A stretch of DNA of 22,443 nt from Bacteroides sp. UBA939 (GTDB taxonomy: Bacteria; Bacteroidota; Bacteroidia; Bacteroidales; Bacteroidaceae). Below the pieces are notes generated by a model, which saw only the letters and a list, made by a program, of their open reading frames with translations, was not told where the DNA came from and did not search any database. The stretch lies in assembly GCF_002293435.1 (NCBI RefSeq), contig NZ_DBDF01000112.1, positions 1-22,443 of the forward strand, written 5' to 3'. Below are positions 14,201-20,848 of this stretch, piece by piece (the stretch's first letter is position 1; every line of letters begins with the position of its first letter). The position numbers and the translations under genes are program-made.

Positions 14201-14566
14201 GGACATATCAAGTCTATGGGACGTTTTACTAATAACGATGCCTTGCTGAATACGGTAAATCAGATTAAGCGTGATTACTGGACACCCCAGAATAAGATGA
14301 ACGATTATCCACGTTTAGGTGCGAAGAGTCCGAGTGGTGTAACTTATTCTATCTATAAGAATAATTCTTTCCTGCGTATTGATAACATATCTATGGGATA
14401 TACTTTCCCGAAAGCAATGATAGCTCCGCTGAAGCTTGAGAGTTTACGGGTAAATATGACAGTAAAGAATGCGGGATACTTTAGCGGATGGCCTGCTTAT
14501 GATCCGGAAAACTCAGATAGCCATACCCCGAGAACAGTAACGTTTGGTATTAATGTAATATTATAA
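11210..14566 (+). CDS. SusC/RagA-type TonB-dependent transporter with STN domain
   Basis: The 1118-aa outer-membrane transporter starts at ATG 11210. A GTG at 11147 in frame is rejected because the signal peptide (KKRVVFLLLLILCVPLSAQ) begins at the ATG. Its domains in order are a secretin/TonB N-terminal STN domain (about 28-100), a carboxypeptidase-regulatory-like domain (112-185, IKGKVVDEQGDPIIGANV), a TonB box-like EVVVVGYG at 189-196, a plug (about 200-315, with RGKGTIAANTDPLIVLDG), and a long beta-barrel ending in a hydrophobic strand (VTFGINVIL). The STN domain is the part that contacts FecR-type anti-sigma factors, which fits the gene just upstream. Substrate cannot be read from the sequence. 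The M60 neighbour suggests glycopeptides or glycans from host O-glycoproteins. SusD follows after 15 bp. Confidence 0.96.
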   Translation: MILKKRVVFLLLLILCVPLSAQIKEKLITINFSNLPLTEAISRIEKVSQYTFFYDANQVDVKQRVSLNVQEATAQQAMNAMLNGTNLKYEVTNTQIALFAKNQPETLVREVTIKGKVVDEQGDPIIGANVIAEGTTNGVITDIDGQYTLTVAPDSKIQVSYIGYITQNLKVGSIPSIVKLREDSNLLQEVVVVGYGTMKKQDLTGAVASIKGSDMEKEQRQTIQDMLRTGVAGLSVGMETDAKGNTSMLIRGKGTIAANTDPLIVLDGVIYSGQMTDINPNDIERVDVLKDASSAAVYGAKAANGVVLVTTKKGGGNKPTISFNGGWGVSMINSLPEVYEGQGFVNFRQDVMKSTEYTAAATGFFDNPANMGNAELAEWMRTDTGNPTEVWLNRLRMTNTEITNYMAGRTVDWKDLTLRTALRQDYTISVSGKKDEMSYYSSINYVKNESNNKGGEYSAIRARVNLENKVQKFLTYGVNAQFTVRDESHMYEEGRSIYSSFSTALSPYGNIYNENGSLKLYPNDNNNATNPLLNMAYLSKKNDINNLNASIYLKLDLPLGFSLHTTYSPRFEWTNYLYHRSADHPSAGSQGGFVERYGMKDFFWQWDNMLKWNKTFGKHAFDFTGLLNWEKFQRWKTIAKNEGFQPSDNLGYGGISYGTVPIADSNDIYRTGDAIMGRLHYSYDNRYLITATVRRDGYSAFGQGNPRATFPSVALGWVFTEEPFWKKLNIEWFEYAKLRLTWGKNGNRSIGEYDALMRLEPRKYMYINPSTGELVTINTFYSYNMANANLKWETTTSYNLGLDFTLLKGRLNGSVDVYHKSTTDLLNNRQLPSLIGYASVKANIGEIWNRGVELSLTSTNIRNEALTWRTTFNLMYNKNTIKHLYGIMEDVTDADGKVIGQKEADDIDNGYFIGHALDEVWGYNFIGVWQENETEEAAKYGQIPGDPKIQDVDMNYKYNNDDKVFQGNKTPKVRWSMRNEFTLFKNFDISFSMYSYLGHIKSMGRFTNNDALLNTVNQIKRDYWTPQNKMNDYPRLGAKSPSGVTYSIYKNNSFLRIDNISMGYTFPKAMIAPLKLESLRVNMTVKNAGYFSGWPAYDPENSDSHTPRTVTFGINVIL

Positions 14567-14581
14567 AAAGGAAAACTAACA

Positions 14582-16429
14582 ATGAAAAAGATAATAAAAT
14601 ATACATTAGCTTATGCCGGCATGTTTGGAGTGATGTTTGCGGCAAGTGGTTGCTCTGATTGGTTGGATCCTAAACCTTTGTCTTTCTTTACGCCGGAGAA
14701 TACGTTCAATTCGTATAGTGGCTTGAAAACAGCTACCGACATGTTGAATCGTGATGTGCGCTATTTCGATTATTATCCCTCGGCAGGGTCAGCCGATCCA
14801 TGTATCATTTCTGAGTATTTCTTTTCGGAAATGGGGGTAAACGGGCGTACTGACGCTTCGAATGCACCGGTCGATTTGGCTCGTCAAATTAATCCGTCGG
14901 CAACCTTGACAGGAAATGCCAGTCAGGTAAATAACTACTGGACTAATTTATATAAAGGTATTAAAGATGCCAATACTATTCTCAGCCGTTCCCGGAATAC
15001 AGAAATGACAGATGTTCAACGTGGAGAAATTGAGGCTTTGGGATGTTTTCACAGGGCATTCCGTTATTACCGGTTGGTACATCAATATGGTGATGTCCCG
15101 TTTATTGTGGACGAAATTGCCGAACCTCGTTATGATTTCTATTCTACTAAGCGCGAGGCTATTTTACGTTATTTGAAAGATGATTTAGACCGTACCGCAT
15201 CATATCTGTCTAACAATGTGTATATCGGTATGGTAACGCAGGCTGCTGCTTATCATCTGTTGACGAAAATAAATTTGGCGTTGGGTGAATTTGATGATGC
15301 GGTGGAATCTGCCAATAAGGTAATCAATGATGGTGTACACGAACTGATGAAACAACGTTTTGGGGTAGACAAGAATGACCCGACTAAAAATGTTATCTGG
15401 GATTTGCATCAATCAGCCAATAAGGCTTTGCCGGAAAATAAGGAATGTCTTTATGTTGTGATAGACCGTTTTGATGCAGGTAGTGATATGCGTTCTGCTG
15501 CAGGCTTGGAAGTTAAACGCCAGTTAGTGCCTTGGTTTCCTGCTGCGGGACAAATTACGACACCTGCCGGAGAGGTTGGCTTTATAGATAATGATGAAAA
15601 AAGAAATCCTTATTTATTGGAGTATGGTCGTGGGGTTTGTACGTTGCGTTCTACATGGTATCACCAGAATATGATTTGGACTTTGGATGATACTGATTTG
15701 CGTCATGCTCCCGGTAACTGGGTACATGTGTCGGATTTGAAATATAACAATCCCGCTCTGGAAGGTAAATCTGAGTGGTATGGCAAAAATGTACAACTGT
15801 ATAATGATAAAGGCGATATTCTTATTAAAGATACCATTCGCTGCTGGAGTGGCTGGCCGTACTATAAATCCAATGTTGAAGACCAGACTGCCAATTGGTG
15901 GCGTGGCGGTTGGGCGGACTGGTATGTATTCCGTCTGGCGGAAACCTATCTACTTCGTGCGGAAGCATATACTTGGCTGGACAGGAAAGATTTGGCTGCG
16001 ATAGACCTGAATGCGGTGCGTGAACGTGCCGGTGCTCGTCCGCTGACAGCTGACGAAGTAAGTATCAGCCAGATTTTAGATGAACGCGCCCGTGAACTTT
16101 TCTATGAAGAGCCGCGTAAATGCGAGTTGACCCGTATTGCGTTCTTGTTTGCCAAGACCGGTAAATCAGATGAGAAAGGACGTACTTATTCAATGGCTAA
16201 CTTTACGGACAATAACTATTTCTACAACCGCATTATGGATAGAACGGAGTTCTATAATAAAGGTGTGAAGAATTCAGTAGGTAGTACTTATACAATTGCC
16301 CCGCACAATGTGCTTTGGCCCATAGCATTGAGAGCTATTTCTTCCAATGTAGAAGGTCACATTAACCAGACACCGGGATATGACGGTTCTGCAGACAACA
16401 TTGAACCGTTGGATACCCCGAGTGAATAA
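14582..16429 (+). CDS. SusD/RagB-family surface glycan-binding lipoprotein
   Basis: This encodes 615 aa. A lipoprotein signal ends at AASGC, with Cys24 followed by SDWLDPKP, the usual start of mature SusD proteins. The N-terminal helical TPR-like scaffold includes NYWTNLYKGIKDANTIL, ALGCFHRAFRYYRLVHQYGDVPF and TYLLRAEAYTWLDR near the C-terminus. RARELFYEEPRKCELTR is the conserved C-terminal SusD motif. It would cap the SusC barrel and bind the incoming ligand at the cell surface. The 15-bp spacing to susC shows one transcription unit. Downstream, a hairpin-forming repeat separates it from the M60 gene. Confidence 0.96.
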   Translation: MKKIIKYTLAYAGMFGVMFAASGCSDWLDPKPLSFFTPENTFNSYSGLKTATDMLNRDVRYFDYYPSAGSADPCIISEYFFSEMGVNGRTDASNAPVDLARQINPSATLTGNASQVNNYWTNLYKGIKDANTILSRSRNTEMTDVQRGEIEALGCFHRAFRYYRLVHQYGDVPFIVDEIAEPRYDFYSTKREAILRYLKDDLDRTASYLSNNVYIGMVTQAAAYHLLTKINLALGEFDDAVESANKVINDGVHELMKQRFGVDKNDPTKNVIWDLHQSANKALPENKECLYVVIDRFDAGSDMRSAAGLEVKRQLVPWFPAAGQITTPAGEVGFIDNDEKRNPYLLEYGRGVCTLRSTWYHQNMIWTLDDTDLRHAPGNWVHVSDLKYNNPALEGKSEWYGKNVQLYNDKGDILIKDTIRCWSGWPYYKSNVEDQTANWWRGGWADWYVFRLAETYLLRAEAYTWLDRKDLAAIDLNAVRERAGARPLTADEVSISQILDERARELFYEEPRKCELTRIAFLFAKTGKSDEKGRTYSMANFTDNNYFYNRIMDRTEFYNKGVKNSVGSTYTIAPHNVLWPIALRAISSNVEGHINQTPGYDGSADNIEPLDTPSE

Positions 16430-16455
16430 TTCCCTGAACATGTATTATTCATACT

Positions 16456-16548
16456 GTAGTTAAAGGAGTTATCACTTTGTTAGGAGTTAAGGAATTAAAG
16501 CCGGTACTCAGTAAAGCATATAGCAATACTATCGGCTTTAACTCCTAA
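16456..16548. repeat. 93-bp hairpin-forming dispersed repeat, copy 2
   Basis: This is a close relative of 2955-3048. The inner dyad pairs TTAAAGCCGGTA with TACTATCGGCTTTAA (three bases bulged), and GGAGTTAA lies outside it. It begins 27 bp after the susD stop, inside the presumed operon, so it may reduce transcription into the M60 gene or protect the susCD message 3' end. The rest of the 225-bp gap (16549-16654) contains a run of CTTTAA(C/T)TCCT-like sequence and one TATGAATAATACAG-type motif. Confidence 0.7.
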
Positions 16549-16613
16549 GCCAACTTGTTGGCTGACAACTCCTTTAATTTCTTTAATTTCTTTAACTCCT
16601 ATAACTCCTAAAG

Positions 16614-16631
16614 CATGAATAATGCAGACTA
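16614..16631 (+). repeat. Variant TATGAATAATACAG motif
   Basis: GCATGAATAATGCAGACT is a variant of the motif at 3099-3164 and 9326-9345. An inverted copy (GTATTATTCATACTG) lies at 16442-16456, so a pair of opposed motifs flanks the hairpin repeat in this gap. Confidence 0.4.
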
Positions 16632-16654
16632 ACTTCTTTTTTATTTAAGTGTTT

Positions 16655-18979
16655 ATGAAAAACAAAAAACTTGATTTTACTTTTAGAACGTTTCATTTCT
16701 TATGGATATGGAGCTTGTTACTGTGCGTATCCACTCTCTGCGTGGGTTGTAGTGATGACGATAAACAGTTGGAACGTACCGATTGGGTAAGAGTATTACC
16801 TCTGAAACTGGATTTTCCTGCGTCGGGCGGCGAGCAAAGTCTCACTTTGATTCTGACCAAGGATGTTGATCTTGCTAATTTACAACATGAGGTTGCGGCT
16901 AATGGTGAAAGTTGGTGCACGGTTGAACTGAAAGACGATGTATTGAGAGTTGTTGCCGATCCTACATATTATGAATTTCCGAGAACTACTTTGATTACCA
17001 TATCTTATGGCGATTTACGAAGAGATATCCCGGTGAGCCAAAGTGCTTCAAGTGGTTCGGACGATATAAAGATTCAGGTTGCTTCGGCTACGGCAACTAC
17101 AGAAGAAACGGTAGCGGAACAGCGTGGAATTGAAAAGTCGTTCGACGGGGATTATGAGTCTTACTTTAATTCTAAATTCGGGGCATTCTCTGCCTGGCCC
17201 TTTATCATTGACTATACTTTTAAGACGGCTTCCAAGCTGGATTATATAGTTTATACTCCGCGTACTGACAACGGAACAAGGTATGGTGCATTCAATGAAT
17301 TCAATGTATTGGTTGCTACGGCTGATGCGCCTAATACTTGGGTAAAAGTAGCGGAATGTGCTCGTGGAGATGTAAATTACAATGCTTCTGTTATAAAGTT
17401 GGAGCAGAGTGTGGAGAATGTACAGAAAGTACGGTTTGAAATTCACTCTGCCCACAATAACCGTCTCAGTTGTGCTGAAATGGATTTCTTCCAGGTTAGC
17501 CTGAACAAGTTTGACTATACCACAATCTTCAGGGATAATTCGTGCTCGGAATTATGCGAAGGCATTACTGAACGGGATATTCGCAAGATGCCGGGTGAAA
17601 CCTACAAGCAGCTTGCTATGGCTTTGTTGGGTGGGACTTACGATAAGAAATATCGTGTAGCAGAATACCGTCCTTATCAGGATCCTGCTATAATGGCTGC
17701 TTCAAACAAAACCAGTACTTACGGTTTGAGAGACAACCCGACCGGCATTTATGTGAATGAAGGTGAAGATGTATTGGTATTGGTAGATGATACACGCGGA
17801 CAAAACATCGCGATGGTAGTTCAGGACTTGACTCTTGGATATAATTCAAGCAAAACCTATGCATTAAGAGAAGGCGAAAACAAAATCAAGGTTACTAATG
17901 GCGGCTTGATTTATATTATGAACCTAACCAATGAAGCCATACCTCTTATTCTGGACACGGAAGAAGCAAAAGCCGCTGCTGCTGCCAAGACGGTGAAGAT
18001 TCATTTCCCGTTCGGAAAGGTGAACGGTTACTTCGACATTCAGTCTGATGCAACTCAACAAGACTGGGAAGAGATGTTGCGTAATTCACGCTATAAGGAT
18101 ATTGATGTATTAGGGAAATATACACATGTGACCTGGACTGTTTCGGATTACCAAAGTTATAATACGAATATCCGCGAGGTAACAGAGCTTATGGATAATG
18201 TAGTGGAATGGGAATGGGACTTCATGGGCTTGTTTAAATACAACAAACTCTTTGCCAACAGAATGTATATGCATATAGAGCATAATGGAGCTAATCCTTA
18301 TTCGGCAAGTAACCATACCGCCTACACACAGGGTTATGCGGAAATATTCTGTAATCCTGACCGCTTAAAGGCTCGTTCATGGGTATTAGGACATGAAATC
18401 GGGCATACTAACCAGACACGTCCCGGATTTAAATGGACGGGTATGACTGAAGTATCTACTAATGTAATGTCAATGGATGTACAATTGAAGCTCAACGGAG
18501 TATCTAAGTTATTGAACGATGGTACTTATGAAGAGGCGACAAGGAGGATTATTGAAGCTCAACAACCCCATTGCCTTGACAATGCTTCCGATGAATTCAT
18601 GATTAAGCTGGTTCCGTTCTGGCAGTTGAAGCTGTACATGATTGATGTCCTGGAACAGGATGATTTCTATCGTGATTTGTACGAACATTACCGTGTTACT
18701 AATGACCTTGATACTTCTGTAACAACTCAGGGTATCTTGCAGTTGGATTTCGTTCGTCAGGTATGCAGGCTATCAGGTTATAATATGCTTGACTTCTTTG
18801 AAAAGTGGGGTTTCCTTCGTCCTGTAGATAAGACTTTGAATGATTATGGAAACAAGAAATTTACCATAACTCAGGATCAGATAAACAAGCTGAAAGAGGA
18901 AATCAATGCGGCCGGTTATAAAACTCCTCATGACAATGTACATCAGATTACGGACGCCAATCTGGGAGATTATAAGTAA
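16655..18979 (+). CDS. M60-family metallopeptidase lipoprotein (mucinase-like)
   Basis: This encodes 774 aa from ATG 16655. A GTG two codons upstream is the alternative. A lipoprotein signal ends at Cys32, followed by SDDDK, which matches Bacteroides surface-export signals. In order there are a BACON-like domain (about 47-130, with LDFPASGGEQSLTL and DIPVSQ), an F5/8 type C (discoidin, CBM32-like) domain (about 138-283) and a linker domain. The M60/enhancin peptidase follows from about 445 to 740. Its zinc site is HEIGH at 580-584 within GHEIGHTNQ, with a downstream Glu at 599 (MTEVSTN), fitting HExxH-x(8-28)-E. Relatives of this family cleave mucin-type O-glycoproteins, and the discoidin domain would hold the enzyme on its glycan. 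It lies downstream of susCD and 25 bp before the next lipoprotein gene, so it is probably part of the same locus. Confidence 0.92.
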   Translation: MKNKKLDFTFRTFHFLWIWSLLLCVSTLCVGCSDDDKQLERTDWVRVLPLKLDFPASGGEQSLTLILTKDVDLANLQHEVAANGESWCTVELKDDVLRVVADPTYYEFPRTTLITISYGDLRRDIPVSQSASSGSDDIKIQVASATATTEETVAEQRGIEKSFDGDYESYFNSKFGAFSAWPFIIDYTFKTASKLDYIVYTPRTDNGTRYGAFNEFNVLVATADAPNTWVKVAECARGDVNYNASVIKLEQSVENVQKVRFEIHSAHNNRLSCAEMDFFQVSLNKFDYTTIFRDNSCSELCEGITERDIRKMPGETYKQLAMALLGGTYDKKYRVAEYRPYQDPAIMAASNKTSTYGLRDNPTGIYVNEGEDVLVLVDDTRGQNIAMVVQDLTLGYNSSKTYALREGENKIKVTNGGLIYIMNLTNEAIPLILDTEEAKAAAAAKTVKIHFPFGKVNGYFDIQSDATQQDWEEMLRNSRYKDIDVLGKYTHVTWTVSDYQSYNTNIREVTELMDNVVEWEWDFMGLFKYNKLFANRMYMHIEHNGANPYSASNHTAYTQGYAEIFCNPDRLKARSWVLGHEIGHTNQTRPGFKWTGMTEVSTNVMSMDVQLKLNGVSKLLNDGTYEEATRRIIEAQQPHCLDNASDEFMIKLVPFWQLKLYMIDVLEQDDFYRDLYEHYRVTNDLDTSVTTQGILQLDFVRQVCRLSGYNMLDFFEKWGFLRPVDKTLNDYGNKKFTITQDQINKLKEEINAAGYKTPHDNVHQITDANLGDYK

Positions 18980-19004
18980 TAGGTTAACTTTAATAGATAC
19001 TATA

Positions 19005-20138
19005 ATGATGAAGATTTTTTTTAGAATATCCTGTTTCTGCATTCTCCTGACTTTGGGGTTCGTAGCAGGAAGTTGTGAAGATGATAAAGATGTAAATCCG
19101 GTAATAGTTACTTCCTTATCCTTTGCTAATACAAACGAAGAGAATGTAGTAGCTCTTATCGAAGGAGATAGCTGGACACCTCAAATGACATTGTTACCCG
19201 ATAATTCTGTGGATAAAGATGCATACACGTTCAGCTATACCAGTAGCAACGAAGCTGTATTTACGGTAGATGAAAACGGAACGGTTACGGCAAAAGGCGT
19301 AGGAGAGGCTGCTCTTACAGTATGGTCAACGAACAATAGGGATATGTGGGCATCCTGTATCATTTCGGTCGAAGAACGTATTCATCCGGTAACTTCCATT
19401 GAAATACCGGAAGATTATAGAGAGTACTATCTGTCGGTGAATGGCTCGTTGAATTTAGGCGGCTTAATCAGGGTGTTACCTGAAAACGCTACTAATCCGG
19501 AAGTGATATATTCATCTTCGGCCTCCGATGTGGCCACTGTAAACAGTTATGGTGAAGTCTATGCTATGGGACTGGGAGATGCAACCATTACGGTGAGAGC
19601 TGTTGATGGAAGCGGAGTATCAGTTGCATGTAACGTGCATGTGCGCGAAGTTAGTTATGTAGATTTGGATCGTGCCGGTTGGAGTGTTACGACTTCACAT
19701 CCGTATTCTCCTGATGCCGCCGCCGTTGGAACTCCCGAGTCACTGATTGACGATAATATGTCAACTTGTCTGGTACTTGTTAAAGCCGGTAAAACCTTGA
19801 ACGGTATTACCGTAGGGGTAGACGAGTCCGTGTTCTTTGTGATTGATATGCAGAATACGAATACATTTGACTATTTCCGTTTGAGGCACCGCACCACGAA
19901 TACCTCGGCAAATCTTCGTGTGAATAAGGTTTCAGTGTACGGTAGTAATAATGGTGAAGATTTTACCGAAGTGGCGGCTAATGTAACAATAGCCACCAAT
20001 GTAAATGAAGTTACCGTATTGTTGCCCTCTGTTAATAACTTCCGTTATTTCAAATTAGCTTATGAAGGATGGATTAATAGCGGAAACAGTATTCAGATAT
20101 CAGACTTCAATATTGGGAAAATGGGATTTTTAGATTAA
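19005..20138 (+). CDS. Surface lipoprotein with two BIG2-like and one F5/8-like domain
   Basis: This encodes 377 aa from ATG 19005 (or 19008). The frame extends upstream into the M60 gene, but that part lacks signal character. The lipoprotein signal ends at VAGSC, Cys24, followed by EDDKD. Two bacterial Ig-like group 2 domains span about 33-122 and 127-213, each with the typical end pattern (GTVTAKGVGEAALTVWST; GEVYAMGLGDATITVRA). The C-terminal 220-372 looks like an F5/8 type C (discoidin) fold (ESLIDDNMSTCLVL, FFVIDMQNTNTFDYFRLRHR, VSVYGSNNGEDF, YFKLAYEGW). No catalytic residues were seen. It resembles the SGBP-type glycan-binding proteins of Bacteroides loci, with the Ig domains projecting a C-terminal binding module. 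It is the last gene of the operon. Confidence 0.88.
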   Translation: MMKIFFRISCFCILLTLGFVAGSCEDDKDVNPVIVTSLSFANTNEENVVALIEGDSWTPQMTLLPDNSVDKDAYTFSYTSSNEAVFTVDENGTVTAKGVGEAALTVWSTNNRDMWASCIISVEERIHPVTSIEIPEDYREYYLSVNGSLNLGGLIRVLPENATNPEVIYSSSASDVATVNSYGEVYAMGLGDATITVRAVDGSGVSVACNVHVREVSYVDLDRAGWSVTTSHPYSPDAAAVGTPESLIDDNMSTCLVLVKAGKTLNGITVGVDESVFFVIDMQNTNTFDYFRLRHRTTNTSANLRVNKVSVYGSNNGEDFTEVAANVTIATNVNEVTVLLPSVNNFRYFKLAYEGWINSGNSIQISDFNIGKMGFLD

Positions 20139-20181
20139 GAAGCTGATAAGAATAATTAGGAATAAGTTCAAAACAGCTTCT
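20138..20181. repeat. AGAAGCTG dyad element, copy 2
   Basis: AGAAGCTG (20138-20145) is exactly complementary to CAGCTTCT (20174-20181). It aligns with 8341-8383. It overlaps the last base of the BIG2-lipoprotein stop codon and directly precedes the terminator. Confidence 0.6.
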
Positions 20182-20196
20182 AAGATAGTGGATAAG

Positions 20197-20273
20197 AATA
20201 CCCCTACTTCCTGTGGCTTTATAAGCCAAATATTACAAATGTGTAAGTTGTAAGAAACAGGAGTAGGGGTATT
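20197..20273 (+). terminator. Terminator of the fecR-sus-M60 operon
   Basis: AATACCCCTACTTCCTGT (20197-20214) pairs with 20257-20273 (ACAGGAGTAGGGGTATT) with a single bulged base. The loop is about 42 nt, and a T-rich tail (TTCTTTA) follows. Its position after the last lipoprotein gene and before unrelated repeats marks the end of the operon. Confidence 0.7.
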
Positions 20274-20296
20274 TTCTTTAACTCCTTTAGATGAAG

Positions 20297-20421
20297 TGAC
20301 ATTTTGTATTTTTAGTCGCCTGAGAATGCGATATTTCCGTCCGAAGACAGGGACGGTTGGAAATATCGAAGTAAAAATCCGTATCTTGCTGTCTTATAGT
20401 GTGATATCGAAATACGTACAT
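20297..20421 (-). repeat. 125-bp block, right copy of an inverted pair
   Basis: The reverse complement of this block matches 9733-9858 at about 81% (hand alignment). In the minus orientation it contains CGATATTT...AAATATCG enclosing CCGTCC...GGACGG, a well-formed hairpin. As on the left, the side away from the operon carries a 22-bp tandem array, here 55 bp off (20477-20608). Confidence 0.8.
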
Positions 20422-20476
20422 CTCTAAAAAAATGCGGAAGACCTCTTCCGGAGAGATTATTAATGGGCTATTTGTA

Positions 20477-20608
20477 CCGAATATATGTGGCTTTTGCACG
20501 GGATATATATGGTTGCCGTACGGGATATATGCGGTTCGCGCACCATATATATGCGGTTCGCGCACGGGATATATGCCGTTCACGCTCGGCATATATGTGG
20601 CTCACGCA
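20477..20608 (+). repeat. Six 22-bp tandem repeats
   Basis: Units start at 20477, 20499, 20521, 20543, 20565 and 20587. The consensus is roughly CGGGATATATGCGG followed by TTCGCGCA, with up to several changes in the outer units. No spacers occur. The period equals that of the 9561-9670 array, but the sequence differs and the units are not perfect palindromes. Several reading frames stay open through the array, but none looks like a gene. Confidence 0.88.
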
Positions 20609-20848
20609 GGAAGCAGACATTTGTTGCATAAATCCCTTATATCAGTCGCAAATTATGCGGAATATCCGTATATATATTCAAAATCTTGTGCCCGTAGCTT
20701 CTATTTTCCCTCTTTTTACAGAGGGTGATGTTAGCAAAAAGAGAGTTTTAACTATCTTTTTGATAACTATTGTTGGTTTGAGGCTTATATATTGCTAACT
20801 TCGACGTGTGTTTATCACATCTAACTTTAAATAAAATCGTTATATAAA
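20609..20848 (+). other. Gene-free leader region before the GH105 gene
   Basis: This region is A+T rich. The only structure noted is an 8-bp dyad, GTTAGCAA (20730-20737) with TTGCTAAC (20792-20799). A weak promoter-like TAACTTTA is at 20822-20829, 20 bp before the ATG, without a convincing TTTG upstream. Nothing else was recognised. Confidence 0.4.

Noticed and set aside
9733..20421. Classical transposon or integrative element with transposase
   Set aside because: No transposase, integrase or mobilisation gene is present between the mirror repeats, and no target-site duplication could be recognised.
9733..20421. Invertible promoter of the shufflon type
   Set aside because: The repeats are 10.4 kb apart and imperfect (about 81%), and no site-specific recombinase gene is in the window. 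Inversion is left as a testable idea only.
20477..20608. CRISPR array or repeat-protein gene
   Set aside because: There are no spacers. The period of 22 is not a multiple of three, so open frames through the array merely reflect lack of stops. The ORFs at 20432-20728 and 20463-20798 have no start signals or protein character.
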